A program made the position numbers and the translations under genes. DNA of 64,000 nucleotides, from the NCBI GenBank assembly GCA_017591395.1, contig WEDG01002906.1, positions 1 to 64,000 of the forward strand, given 5' to 3'. Positions 12,700 to 24,167 of this stretch are shown here, in pieces. The notes under the pieces were generated by a model that had not been told where the DNA came from, searched no databases, and worked only from the letters and a program-made list of their open reading frames with translations. Numbering within the stretch: position 1 is the stretch's first letter; each line of letters starts with the position of its first letter. Source of the stretch: Schistocephalus solidus (lineage: Eukaryota > Platyhelminthes > Cestoda > Diphyllobothriidea > Diphyllobothriidae).

Positions 12700-14070
12700 A
12701 ACCAGTCATACCCAATGCCAAGAGTGGAACACCTGGGATTCGAACCCGCGACCTTTGGTATTTGAGTCGAACGCTCTAACATTGAGCCACGGGCTCGTTG
12801 CTTTGTCGGTTGCGATCGGGAGTATGATGATAGTGTGTGCCTCACCGATCTGCTTAAGGAACATTTATGTTCCGTTGTGCCCTGGAACTCAGACTAGAGT
12901 ACTCACAGGCAGTCGCATAGCGACGTGTAGCATATGTTGATAATGTGAAACCGATAAAGACAAGGAAGACCGGAATGGCCATTTCTGGCTTATTAGCCGT
13001 CATCAGCCAGTCGTACCCCATCCTAAGTGTGGAACACCTGACGTTCGAACCGGCGACCTTTGGTATTTGAATCGAACGCTCTTACATTGAGCCACGGGCT
13101 CGTTGCTTTGTCGGTTGCGATCCGTAATATGATGGTAGTGTGTGGCTCACCGATCTTCTTAAGGAACATTTACATTCGTAAAGCCCTGGAACTCAGACTA
13201 GAGTACTCACAGGCAGTCGCATAGCGACGTGTAGCATATGTTGATAATGTTGAACCCACAAAGACAAGGGAGACCGGAATGGCCATTTCTGGCTTATAAG
13301 CCGTCATCAGCCAGACATCCCCAATCCCAAGTGTGGAACACCTGGGATTCGAACACGCGACCTTTGGTATTTGAGTCGAACGATCTAACATTGAGCCACG
13401 GGCTCGTTGCTTTGTCGGTTGCGATCGGGAATATGATGATAGTGTGTGGCTCACCGATCTGCTTAAGAAACATTTATGTTCCGTTTTGCCCTGGAACTCA
13501 GACTAGGGTACTCAGAGCCAATCATACCCAATCCCAAGTGTGGAACACCTGAGATTCAAACCCGTGACCTTATGGTATTTGAGTCGAACGCTCTAACCTT
13601 GAGCCACGGGCCCGTTGCTTTGTCAGTTGCGATCAGGAATATGATGATAGTCTGTGGCTCACCGATCTGCTTAAGGAAAATTTATGTTCCGTTGTGCCCT
13701 GGAACTCAGACTAGGGTACTCACAGGCTCTAGCATAGCCACGTGTAGCATATGTTGATAATGTGGAACCGACAAAGACAAGGGAGACTGGAATGGCCATT
13801 TCTGGCTTATTAGCCGTCATCAGCCAGTCATACCCAATCCCAAGTGTGGAACACCTGGGATTCGAACCCGCGACCTTTGGTATTTGAGTCGAACGCTCTA
13901 ACATTGAGCTACGGGCTCGTTGCTTTGTCGGTTGCAATCGGATACATGATGATAGTGTGTGGCTCACTGATCTGCTTAAGGAACATTTATGTTCCGTTTT
14001 GCCCTGGAACTCAGACAAGGGTACTCACAGCCAGTCATACCCAATCCCAAGTGTGGAACACCTGAGATTC
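12700..14070 (-). repeat. Higher-order repeat, left copy
   Basis: This run of units shares its unit-length pattern and rare variants with 16680-18045, offset by about 3,977 bases. Shared markers are ATGCCAAGAG before the B box, the ACGTTCGAAC B box, the CCCATCCTAAG variant, and short units at matching places. The left copy has more private mutations. Confidence 0.85.
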
Positions 14071-16679
14071 GAACCCGTGACCTTTGGTATTTGAGTCGAA
14101 CGCGCAAAAATTGAGCCACGGGCTCGTTGCTTTGTCGGTTGCGATCGGGAATATGATGATAGTGTGTGGCTCACCGATCTGCTTAAGGAACATTTATGTT
14201 CCGTTGTGCCCTGGAACTCAGACTAGAGTACTCACAGGCAGTCGCATAGCGGCGTGTAGCATATGTTGATAATGTGGAACCGACAAAGCCAAGGGAGACC
14301 GGAATGGCATTTTATGGCTTATTAGCCGTCATCAGCCCGTCATACCCAATGCCAAGTGTGGAGCACCTGGGATTCGAACCCACGACCTTTGGTATTTGAT
14401 TCGTACGCTCTAACATTGAGCCACGGGCTCGTTGATTTGTTAGTTGCGATCGGGAATATGATGATAGTGTGTGGCTCACCAATCTGCTTAAGGAAAATTT
14501 ATGTTCCGTTGTGCCCTGTAACTCAGACTAGAGTACTCACGGGCAGTCGCTTGTGCGACGTGTAGCATATTTTGATAATGTGGAACCAACAAAGACAAGG
14601 GAAACCTGAATGGCCATTTCTGGCTTATTAGCCGTCATCAGCCAGTCATACCCAATCCCAAGTGTGGAACACCTGGGATTCGAACCCGCGACCTTTGGTA
14701 TTTGAGTCGAACGCTCTAACATTGAGCCACGGGCTCGTTGCTTTGTCGGTTGCAATCAGGAATATGATGATAGTGTGTGGCTCACCGATCTGCTTAAGGA
14801 ACATTTATGTTCCGTTGTGCCCTGGAACTCAGACTAGGGTACTCACAGGCTGTAGCATAGCCACGGGTAGCATATGTTGATAATGTGGAACCGACAAAGA
14901 CAAGGGAGACCGGAATGGCCATTTCTGGCTTATTAGCCGTCATCAACCAGTCATACCCAATCCCAAGTGTGGAACACCTGGGATTCGAACCCGCGACCTT
15001 TGGTATTTGAGTCGAACGCTCTAACATTGAGCCACGGGCTCGTTGCTTTGTCGGTTGCGATCGGGAATATGATGATAGTGTGTGGCTCACCGATCTGCTT
15101 AAGGAACATTTATGTTCCGTTGTGCCCTGGAACTCAGACTAGAGTACTCACAGGCAGTCGCATAGCGACGTGTAGCATATGTTGATAATGTGGAACCGAC
15201 AAAGACAAGGGAGACCGGAATGGCCATTTCTGGCTTATTAGCCGTCATCAGCCAGTCATACCCAATCCCAAGTGTGGAACACCTGGGATTCGAACCCGCG
15301 ACCTTTGGTATTTGAGTCGAACGCTCTTACATTGAGCCACGGGCTCGTTGCTTTGTCGGTTGCGATCGGGAATATGATGATAGTGTGTGGCTCACCGATC
15401 TGCTTAAGGAACATTTATGTTCCGTTGTGCCCTGGAACTCAGACTAGAGTACTCACAGGCAGTCGCATAGCGACGTGTAGCATATGTTGATAATGTGAAC
15501 CCGACAAAGACAAGGGAGACCGGAATGGCCATTTCTGGCTTATAAGCCGTCATCAGCCAGTCATATCCCAATCCCAAGTGTGGAACACCTGGGATTCGAA
15601 CCCGCGACCTTTGGTATTTGAGTCGAACGATCTAACATTGAGCCACGGGCTCGTTGCTTTGTCGGTTGCGATCGGGAATATGATGATAGTGTGTGGCTCA
15701 CCGATCTGCTTAAGAACATTTATGTTCCGTTTGCCCTGGAACTCAGACTAGGGTACTCACAGCCAGTCATACCCAATCCCAAGTGTGGAACACCTGGGAT
15801 TCGAACCCGCGACCTTTGGTATTTGAGTCGAACGCTCTAACATTGAGCCACGGGCTCGTTGCTTTGTCGGTTGCGATCGGGAATATGATGATAGTGTGTG
15901 GCTCACCGATCTGCTTAAGGAACATTTATGTTCCGTTGTGCCCTGGAACTCAGACTAGAGTACTCACAGGCAGTCGCATAGCGACGTGTAGCATATGTTG
16001 ATAATGTGGAACCGACAAAGCCAAGGGAGACCGGAATGGCATTTTATGGCTTATTAGCCGTCATCAGCCAGTCATACCCAATCCCAAGTGTGGAACACCT
16101 GGGATTCGAACCCGCGACCTTTTGTATTTGAGTCGAACGCTCTAACATTGAGCCACGGGCTCGTTGCTTTGTCGGTTGCGATCGGGAATATGATGATAGT
16201 GTGTGGCTCACCGATCTGCTTAAGGAACATTTATGTTCCGTTGTGCCCTGGAACTCAGACTAGAGTACTCACAGGCAGTCGCATAGCGACGTGTAGCATA
16301 TGTTGATAATGTGGAACCGACAAAGACAAGGGAGACCGGAATGGCCATTTCTGGCTTATTAGCCGTCATCAGCCAGTCATACCCAATCCCAAGTGTGGAA
16401 CACCTGGGATTCGAACCCGCGACCTTTGGTATTTGAGTCGAACGCTCTAACATTGAGCCACGGGCTCGTTGCTTTGTCGGTTGCGATCGGGAATATGATG
16501 ATAGTGTGTGGCTCACCGATCTGCTTAAGGAACATTTATGTTCCGTTGTGCCCTGGAACTCAGACTAGAGTACTCACAGGCAGTCGCATAGCGACGTGTA
16601 GCATATGTTGATAATGTGGAACCGACAAAGACAAGGGAGACCGGAATGGCCATTTCTGGCTTATTAGCCGTCATCAACC

Positions 16680-18045
16680 AGTCATACCCAATGCCAAGAG
16701 TGGAACACCTGGGATTCGAACCCGCGACCTTTGGTATTTGAGTCGAACGCTCTAACATTGAGCCACGGGCTCGTTGCTTTGTCGGTTGCGATCGGGAATA
16801 TGATGATAGTGTGTGGCTCACCGATCTGCTTAAGGAACATTTATGTTCCGTTGTGCCCTGGAACTCAGACTAGAGTACTCACAGGCAGTCGCATAGCGAC
16901 GTGTAGCATATGTTGATAATGTGGAACCGATAAAGACAAGGAAGACCGGAATGGCCATTTCTGGCTTATTAGCCGTCATCAGCCAGTCGTACCCCATCCT
17001 AAGTGTGGAACACCTGACGTTCGAACCCGCGACCTTTGGTATTTGAATCGAACGCTCTTACATTGAGCCACGGGCTCGTTGCTTTGTCGGTTGCGATCCG
17101 TAATATGATGATAGTGTGTGGCTCACCGATCTGCTTAAGGAACATTTATGTTCCGTTGTGCCCTGGAACTCAGACTAGAGTACTCACAGGCAGTCGCATA
17201 GCGACGTGTAGCATATGTTGATAATGTGGAACCCACAAAGACAAGGGAGACCGGAATGGCCATTTCTGGCTTATAAGCCGTCATCAGCCAGACATCCCCA
17301 ATCCCAAGTGTGGAACACCTGGGATTCGAACACGCGACCTTTGGTATTTGAGTCGAACGCTCTAACATTGAGCCACGGGCTCGTTGCTTTGTCGGTTGCG
17401 ATCGGGAATATGATGATAGTGTGTGGCTCACCGATCTGCTTAAGAAACATTTATGTTCCGTTTTGCCCTGGAACTCAGACTAGGGTACTCAGAGCCAATC
17501 ATACCCAATCCCAAGTGTGGAACACCTGAGATTCAAACCCGTGACCTTATGGTATTTGAGTCGAACGCTCTAACATTGAGCCACGGGCTCGTTGCTTTGT
17601 CAGTTGCGATCGGGAATATGATGATAGTCTGTGGCTCACCGATCTGCTTAAGGAACATTTATGTTCCGTTGTGCCCTGGAACTCAGACTAGAGTACTCAC
17701 AGGCAGTCGCATAGCGACGTGTAGCATATGTTGATAATGTGGAACCGACAAAGACAAGGGAGACCGGAATGGCCATTTCTGGCTTATTAGCCGTCATCAG
17801 CCAGTCATACCCAATCCCAAGTGTGGAACACCTGGGATTCGAACCCGCGACCTTTGGTATTTGAGTCGAACGCTCTAACATTGAGCCACGGGCTCGTTGC
17901 TTTGTCGGTTGCGATCGGGAATATGATGATAGTGTGTGGCTCACCGATCTGCTTAAGGAACATTTATGTTCCGTTGTGCCCTGGAACTCAGACAGAGTAC
18001 TCACAGCCAGTCATACCCAATCCCAAGTGTGGAACACCTGGGATT
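16680..18045 (-). repeat. Higher-order repeat, right copy
   Basis: Counterpart of 12700-14070, about 13 units away. Rare variants and the positions of the short units agree, so a multi-unit segment was duplicated rather than single monomers. Confidence 0.85.
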
Positions 18046-21000
18046 CGAACCCGCGACCTTTGGTATTTGAGTCGAACGCTCTAACATTGAGCCACGGGCT
18101 CGTTGCTTTGTCGGTTGCGATCGGGAATATGATGATAGTGTGTGGCTCACCGATCTGCTTAAGGAACATTTATGTTCCGTTGTGCCCTGGAACTCAGACT
18201 AGAGTACTCACAGGCAGTCGCATAGCGACGTGTAGCATATGTTGATAATGTGGAACCGACAAAGACAAGGGAGACCGGAATGGCCATTTCTGGCTTATTA
18301 GCCGTCATCAGCCAGTCATACCCAATCCCAAGTGTGGAACACCTGGGATTCGAACCCGCGACCTTTGGTATTTGAGTCGAACGCTCTAACATTGAGCCAC
18401 GGGCTCGTTGCTTTGTCGGTTGCGATCGGGAATATGATGATAGTGTGTGGCTCACCGATCTGCTTAAGGAACATTTATGTTCCGTTGTGCCCATGAACTC
18501 AGACTAGAGTACTCACAGGCAGTCGCATAGCGACGTGTAGCATATGTTGATAATGTGGAACCGACAAAGACAAGGGAGACCGGAATGGCCATTTCTGGCT
18601 TATTAGCCGTCATCAGCCAGTCATACCCAATCCCAAGTGTGGAACACCTGGGATTCGAACCCGCGACCTTTGGTATTTGAGTCGAACGCTCTAACATTGA
18701 GCCACGGGCTCGTTGCTTTGTCGGTTGCGATCGGGAATATGATGATAGTGTGTGGCTCACCGATCTGCTTAAGGAACATTTATGTTCCGTTGTGCCCTGG
18801 AACTCAGACTAGAGTACTCACAGGCAGTCGCATAGCGACGTGTAGCATATGTTGATAATGTGGAACCGACAAAGACAAGGGAGACCGGAATGGCCATTTC
18901 TGGCTTATTAGCCGTCATCAGCCAGTCATACCCAATCCCAAGTGTGGAACACCTGGGATTCGAACCCGCGACCTTTGGTATTTGAGTCGAACGCTCTAAC
19001 ATTGAGCCACGGGCTCGTTGCTTTGTCGGTTGCGATCGGGAATATGATGATAGTGTGTGGCTCACCGATCTGCTTAAGGAACATTTATGTTCCGTTGTGC
19101 CCTGGAACTCAGACTAGAGTACTCACAGGCAGTCGCATAGCGACGTGTAGCATATGTTGATAATGTGGAACCGACAAAGACAAGGGAGACCGGAATGGCC
19201 ATTTCTGGCTTATTAGCCGTCATCAGCCAGTCATACCCAATCCCAAGTGTGGAACACCTGGGATTCGAACCCGCGACCTTTGGTATTTGAGTCGAACGCT
19301 CTACCATTGAGCCACGGGCTCGTTGCTTTTGTCGGTTGCGATCGGGAATATGATGATAGTGTGTGGCTCACCGATCTGCTTAAGGAACATTTATGTTCCG
19401 TTGTGCCCTGGAACTCAGACTAGAGTACTCACAGGCAGTCGCATAGCGACGTGTAGCATATGTTGATAATGTGGAACCGACAAAGACAAGGGAGACCGGA
19501 ATGGCCATTTCTGGCTTATTAGCCGTCATCAGCCAGTCATACCCAATCCCAAGTGTGGAACACCTGGGATTCGAACCCGCGACCTTTGGTATTTGAGTCG
19601 AACGCTCTACCATTGAGCCACGGGCTCGTTGCTTTGTCGGTTGCGATCGGGAATATGATGATAGTGTGTGGCTCACCGATCTGCTTAAGGAACATTTATG
19701 TTCCGTTGTGCCCTGGAACTCAGACTAGAGTACTCACAGGCAGTCGCATAGCGACGTGTAGCATATGTTGATAATGTGGAACCGACAAAGACAAGGGAGA
19801 CCGGAATGGCCATTTCTGGCTTATTAGCCGTCATCAGCCAGTCATACCCAATCCCAAGTGTGGAACACCTGGGATTCGAACCCGCGACCTTTGGTATTTG
19901 AGTCGAACGCTCTAACATTGAGCCACGGGCTCGTTGCTTTGTCGGTTGCGATCGGGAATATGATGATAGTGTGTGGCTCACCGATCTGCTTAAGGAACAT
20001 TTATGTTCCGTTGTGCCCTGGAACTCAGACTAGAGTACTCACAGGCAGTCGCATAGCGACGTGTAGCATATGTTGATAATGTGGAACCGACAAAGACAAG
20101 GGAGACCGGAATGGCCATTTCTGGCTTATTAGCCGTCATCAGCCAGTCATACCCAATCCCAAGTGTGGAACACCTGGGATTCGAACCCGCGACCTTTTGG
20201 TATTTGAGTCGAACGCTCTACCATTGAGCCACGGGCTCGTTGCTTTGTCGGTTGCGATCGGGAATATGATGATAGTGTGTGGCTCACCGATCTGCTTAAG
20301 GAACATTTATGTTCCGTTGTGCCCTGGAACTCAGACTAGAGTACTCACAGGCAGTCGCATAGCGACGTGTAGCATATGTTGATAATGTGGAACCGACAAA
20401 GACAAGGGAGACCGGAATGGCCATTTCTGGCTTATTAGCCGTCATCAGCCAGTCATACCCAATCCCAAGTGTGGAACACCTGGGATTCGAACCCGCGACC
20501 TTTGGTATTTGAGTCGAACGCTCTACCATTGAGCCACGGGCTCGTTGCTTTGTCGGTTGCGATCGGGAATATGATGATAGTGTGTGGCTCACCGATCTGC
20601 TTAAGGAACATTTATGTTCCGTTGTGCCCTGGAACTCAGACTAGGGTACTCACAGCCAGTCATACCCAATCCCAAGTGTGGAACACCTGGGATTCGAACC
20701 CGTGACCTTTGGTATTTGAGTCGAACGCTCTACCATTGAGCCACGGGCTCGTTGCTTTGTCGGTTGCGATCGGGAATATGATGATAGTGTGTGGCTCACC
20801 GATCTGCTTAAGGAACATTTATGTTCCGTTGTGCCCTGGAACTCAGACTAGAGTACTCACAGGCAGTCGCATAGCGACGTGTAGCATATGTTGATAATGT
20901 GGAACCGACAAAGACAAGGGAGACCGGAATGGCCATTTCTGGCTTATTAGCCGTCATCAGCCAGTCATACCCAATCCCAAGTGTGGAACACCTGGGATTC

Positions 21001-23292
21001 GAACCCGCGACCTTTGGTATTTGAGTCGAACGCTCTACCATTGAGCCACGGGCTCGTTGCTTTGTCGGTTGCGATCGGGAATATGATGATAGTGTGTGGC
21101 TCACCGATCTGCTTAAGGAACATTTATGTTCCGTTGTGCCCTGGAACTCAGACTAGAGTACTCACAGGCAGTCGCATAGCGACGTGTAGCATATGTTGAT
21201 AATGTGGAACCGACAAAGACAAGGGAGACCGGAATGGCCATTTCTGGCTTATTAGCCGTCATCAGCCAGTCATACCCAATCCCAAGTGTGGAACACCTGG
21301 GATTCGAACCCGCGACCTTTGGTATTTGAGTCGAACGCTCTACCATTGAGCCACGGGCTCGTTGCTTTGTCGGTTGCGATCGGGAATATGATGATAGTGT
21401 GTGGCTCACCGATCTGCTTAAGGAACATTTATGTTCCGTTGTGCCCTGGAACTCAGACTAGAGTACTCACAGGCAGTCGCATAGCGACGTGTAGCATATG
21501 TTGATAATGTGGAACCGACAAAGACAAGGGAGACCGGAATGGCCATTTCTGGCTTATTAGCCGTCATCAGCCAGTCATACCCAATCCCAAGTGTGGAACA
21601 CCTGGGATTCGAACCCGCGACCTTTGGTATTTGAGTCGAACGCTCTACCATTGAGCCACGGGCTCGTTGCTTTGTCGGTTGCGATCGGGAATATGATGAT
21701 AGTGTGTGGCTCACCGATCTGCTTAAGGAACATTTATGTTCCGTTGTGCCCTGGAACTCAGACTAGAGTACTCACAGGCAGTCGCATAGCGACGTGTAGC
21801 ATATGTTGATAATGTGGAACCGACAAAGACAAGGGAGACCGGAATGGCCATTTCTGGCTTATTAGCCGTCATCAGCCAGTCATACCCAATCCCAAGTGTG
21901 GAACACCTGGGATTCGAACCCGCGACCTTTGGTATTTGAGTCGAACGCTCTACCATTGAGCCACGGGCTCGTTGCTTTGTCGGTTGCGATCGGGAATATG
22001 ATGATAGTGTGTGGCTCACCGATCTGCTTAAGGAACATTTATGTTCCGTTGTGCCCTGGAACTCAGACTAGAGTACTCACAGGCAGTCGCATAGCGACGT
22101 GTAGCATATGTTGATAATGTGGAACCGACAAAGACAAGGGAGACCGGAATGGCCATTTCTGGCTTATTAGCCGTCATCAGCCAGTCATACCCAATCCCAA
22201 GTGTGGAACACCTGGGATTCGAACCCGCGACCTTTGGTATTTGAGTCGAACGCTCTACCATTGAGCCACGGGCTCGTTGCTTTGTCGGTTGCGATCGGGA
22301 ATATGATGATAGTGTGGCTCACCGATCTGCTTAAGGAACATTTATGTTCCGTTGTGCCCTGGAACTCAGACTAGAGTACTCACAGGCAGTCAGCATAGCG
22401 ACGTGTAGCATATGTTGATAATGTGGAACCGACAAAGACAAGGGAGACCGGAATGGCCATTTCTGGCTTATTAGCCGTCATCAGCCAGTCATACCCAATC
22501 CCAAGTGTGGAACACCTGGGATTCGAACCCGCGACCTTTGGTATTTGAGTCGAACGCTCTACCATTGAGCCACGGGCTCGTTGCTTTGTCGGTTGCGATC
22601 GGGAATATGATGATAGTGTGTGGCTCACCGATCTGCTTAAGGAACATTTATGTTCCGTTGTGCCCTGAACTCAGACTAGAGTACTCACAGGCAGTCGCAT
22701 AGCGACGTGTAGCATATGTTGATAATGTGGAACCGACAAAGACAAGGGAGACCGGAATGGCCATTTCTGGCTTATTAGCCGTCATCAGCCAGTCATACCC
22801 AATCCCAAGTGTGGAACACCTGGGATTCGAACCCGCGACCTTTGGTATTTGAGTCGAACGCTCTACCATTGAGCCACGGGCTCGTTGCTTTGTCGGTTGC
22901 GATCGGGAATATGATGATAGTGTGTGGCTCACCGATCTGCTTAAGGAACATTTATGTTCCGTTGTGCCCTGGAACTCAGACTAGAGTACTCACAGGCAGT
23001 CGCAGGGCGACGTGTAGCATATGCTGATAATGTGGAACCGACAAAGACAAGGGAGACCGGAATGGCCATTTCTGGCTTATTAGCCGTCATCAGCCAGTCA
23101 TACCCAATCCCAAGTGTGGAACACCTGGGATTCGAACCCGCGACCTTTGGTATTTGAGTCGAACGCTCTACCATTGAGCCACGGGCTCGTTGCTTTGTCG
23201 GTTGCGATCGGAATATGATGATAGTGTGTGGCTCACCGATCTGCTTAAGGAACATTTATGTTCCGTTGTGCCCTGGAACTCCAGACTCGAGA

Positions 23293-23689
23293 GTGAGCGT
23301 GCTCACGCTTTATTTTGAAATTAAAATTCCAAACTTTCAGCATGTCCTCCATTCACCGTGTAGCATAAGGTTGGGATACGCGGCAGACCGTAGATCGGGC
23401 CGTGAAACATGGTCGCAAAGCGTGCGACATATTAACCTCATGAGACATCGCTCTGGAATGCGTTCCAAAAATCTCGACAGATTCGGACTGCGTTTCATGA
23501 GTGTGCCAACGTGGTGCCGATGACTCCCATTTTGCTGTTCATAACCAGATAAGGTATTCGATATCGGTCTGCCATGGTCATAGGCTAACCGGCATAGATA
23601 TAAGCAAATTTCACATGAATGCGAGCGGATAAAGATGGCGGCTCTATTTCACAGTCGCCGCCAGGATGCTCACAGGCAGCTGGGTATTG
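23293..23689. other. Unique spacer between inverted satellite blocks
   Basis: About 400 bases unlike the repeat separate the minus block from the final plus block. No domain or RNA gene is recognisable. Its right end grades into a repeat unit near the ATTCCCGATCGCA motif. Confidence 0.7.
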
Positions 23690-24040
23690 CCACTGTCAGC
23701 ATATTCCCGATCGCAGCGACAAACTAACGAGCCCGTGGCTCAATGGTAGAGCGTTCGACCCAAATACCAAAGGTCGCGGGTTCGAATCCCAGGTGTTCCA
23801 CACTTGGGATTGGGTATGACTGGCTGATGACGGCTAATAAGCCAGAAATGGCCATTCCGGTCTCCCTTGTCTTTGTCGGTTCCACATTATCAACATATGC
23901 TACACGTCGCTATGCGACTGCCTGTGAGTACTCTAGTCTGAGTTCCAGGGCACAACGGAACATAAATGTTCCTTAAGCAGATCGGTGAGCCACACACTAT
24001 CATCATATTCCCGATCGCAACCGACAAAGCAACGAGCCCG

Positions 24041-24094
24041 TGGCTCAATGGTAGAGCGTTCGACTCAAATACCAAAGGTCGCGGGTTCGAATCC
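24041..24094 (+). promoter_or_regulatory. tRNA-like internal Pol III promoter (A and B boxes) of a representative unit
   Basis: TGGCTCAATGG at 24041-24051 fits the A box and GGTTCGAATCC at 24084-24094 fits the B box perfectly, with tRNA-like spacing of 43 nt. A four-bp D stem (GCTC/GAGC) is intact. The acceptor stem and the outer T-stem pairs do not form, and the anticodon stem is poor, so this is a tRNA-derived head rather than a working tRNA gene. Confidence 0.85.
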
Positions 24095-24122
24095 CAGGTG
24101 TTCCACACTTGGGATTGGGTAT

Positions 24123-24167
24123 GACTGGCTGATGACGGCTAATAAGCCAGAAATGGCCATTCCGGTC
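24123..24167 (+). ncRNA. Hammerhead ribozyme motif of a representative satellite unit
   Basis: CTGATGA lies at 24129-24135. Stem II pairs GGCT (24137-40) with AGCC (24145-48) around AATA; a C and an A face each other at its base. GAA is at 24150-24152. The next eight bases, ATGGCCAT (24153-24160), are a perfect palindrome in the stem III position, followed by T at 24161 as the predicted cleavage nucleotide (triplet AUU). Stem I pairs GACTGG (24123-28) with CCGGTC (24162-67), and GGG/CCC can extend it beyond an internal loop. The motif recurs in most 305-bp units on the satellite's own sense strand. Cleavage is not proven: the C/A mismatch at 10.1-11.1 and the AUU triplet are not optimal. Confidence 0.7.

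Larger units (their letters stand above)
12466..23292 (-). repeat. 305-bp ribozyme satellite, block 2 (minus)
   Basis: About 37 units in minus orientation. Copies between about 14.9 and 23.2 kb are nearly identical, while those between 12.5 and 14.8 kb are diverged. Six units are only about 206 bp long (B boxes near 13553, 14067, 15797, 17531, 18040 and 20690) and lack the ribozyme core. From about 19.3 kb to the right end nearly all units have the intact AATGGT A box; to the left they have AATGTT. Such blockwise variants are what unequal exchange or gene conversion produces. Confidence 0.97.

Noticed and set aside
24036..24108. A functional tRNA gene (possible CAA anticodon) in each unit
   Set aside because: D stem and both boxes are fine, but the acceptor strands do not pair, the outer T-stem pairs mismatch and the anticodon stem is poor. 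It is a tRNA-derived promoter head.
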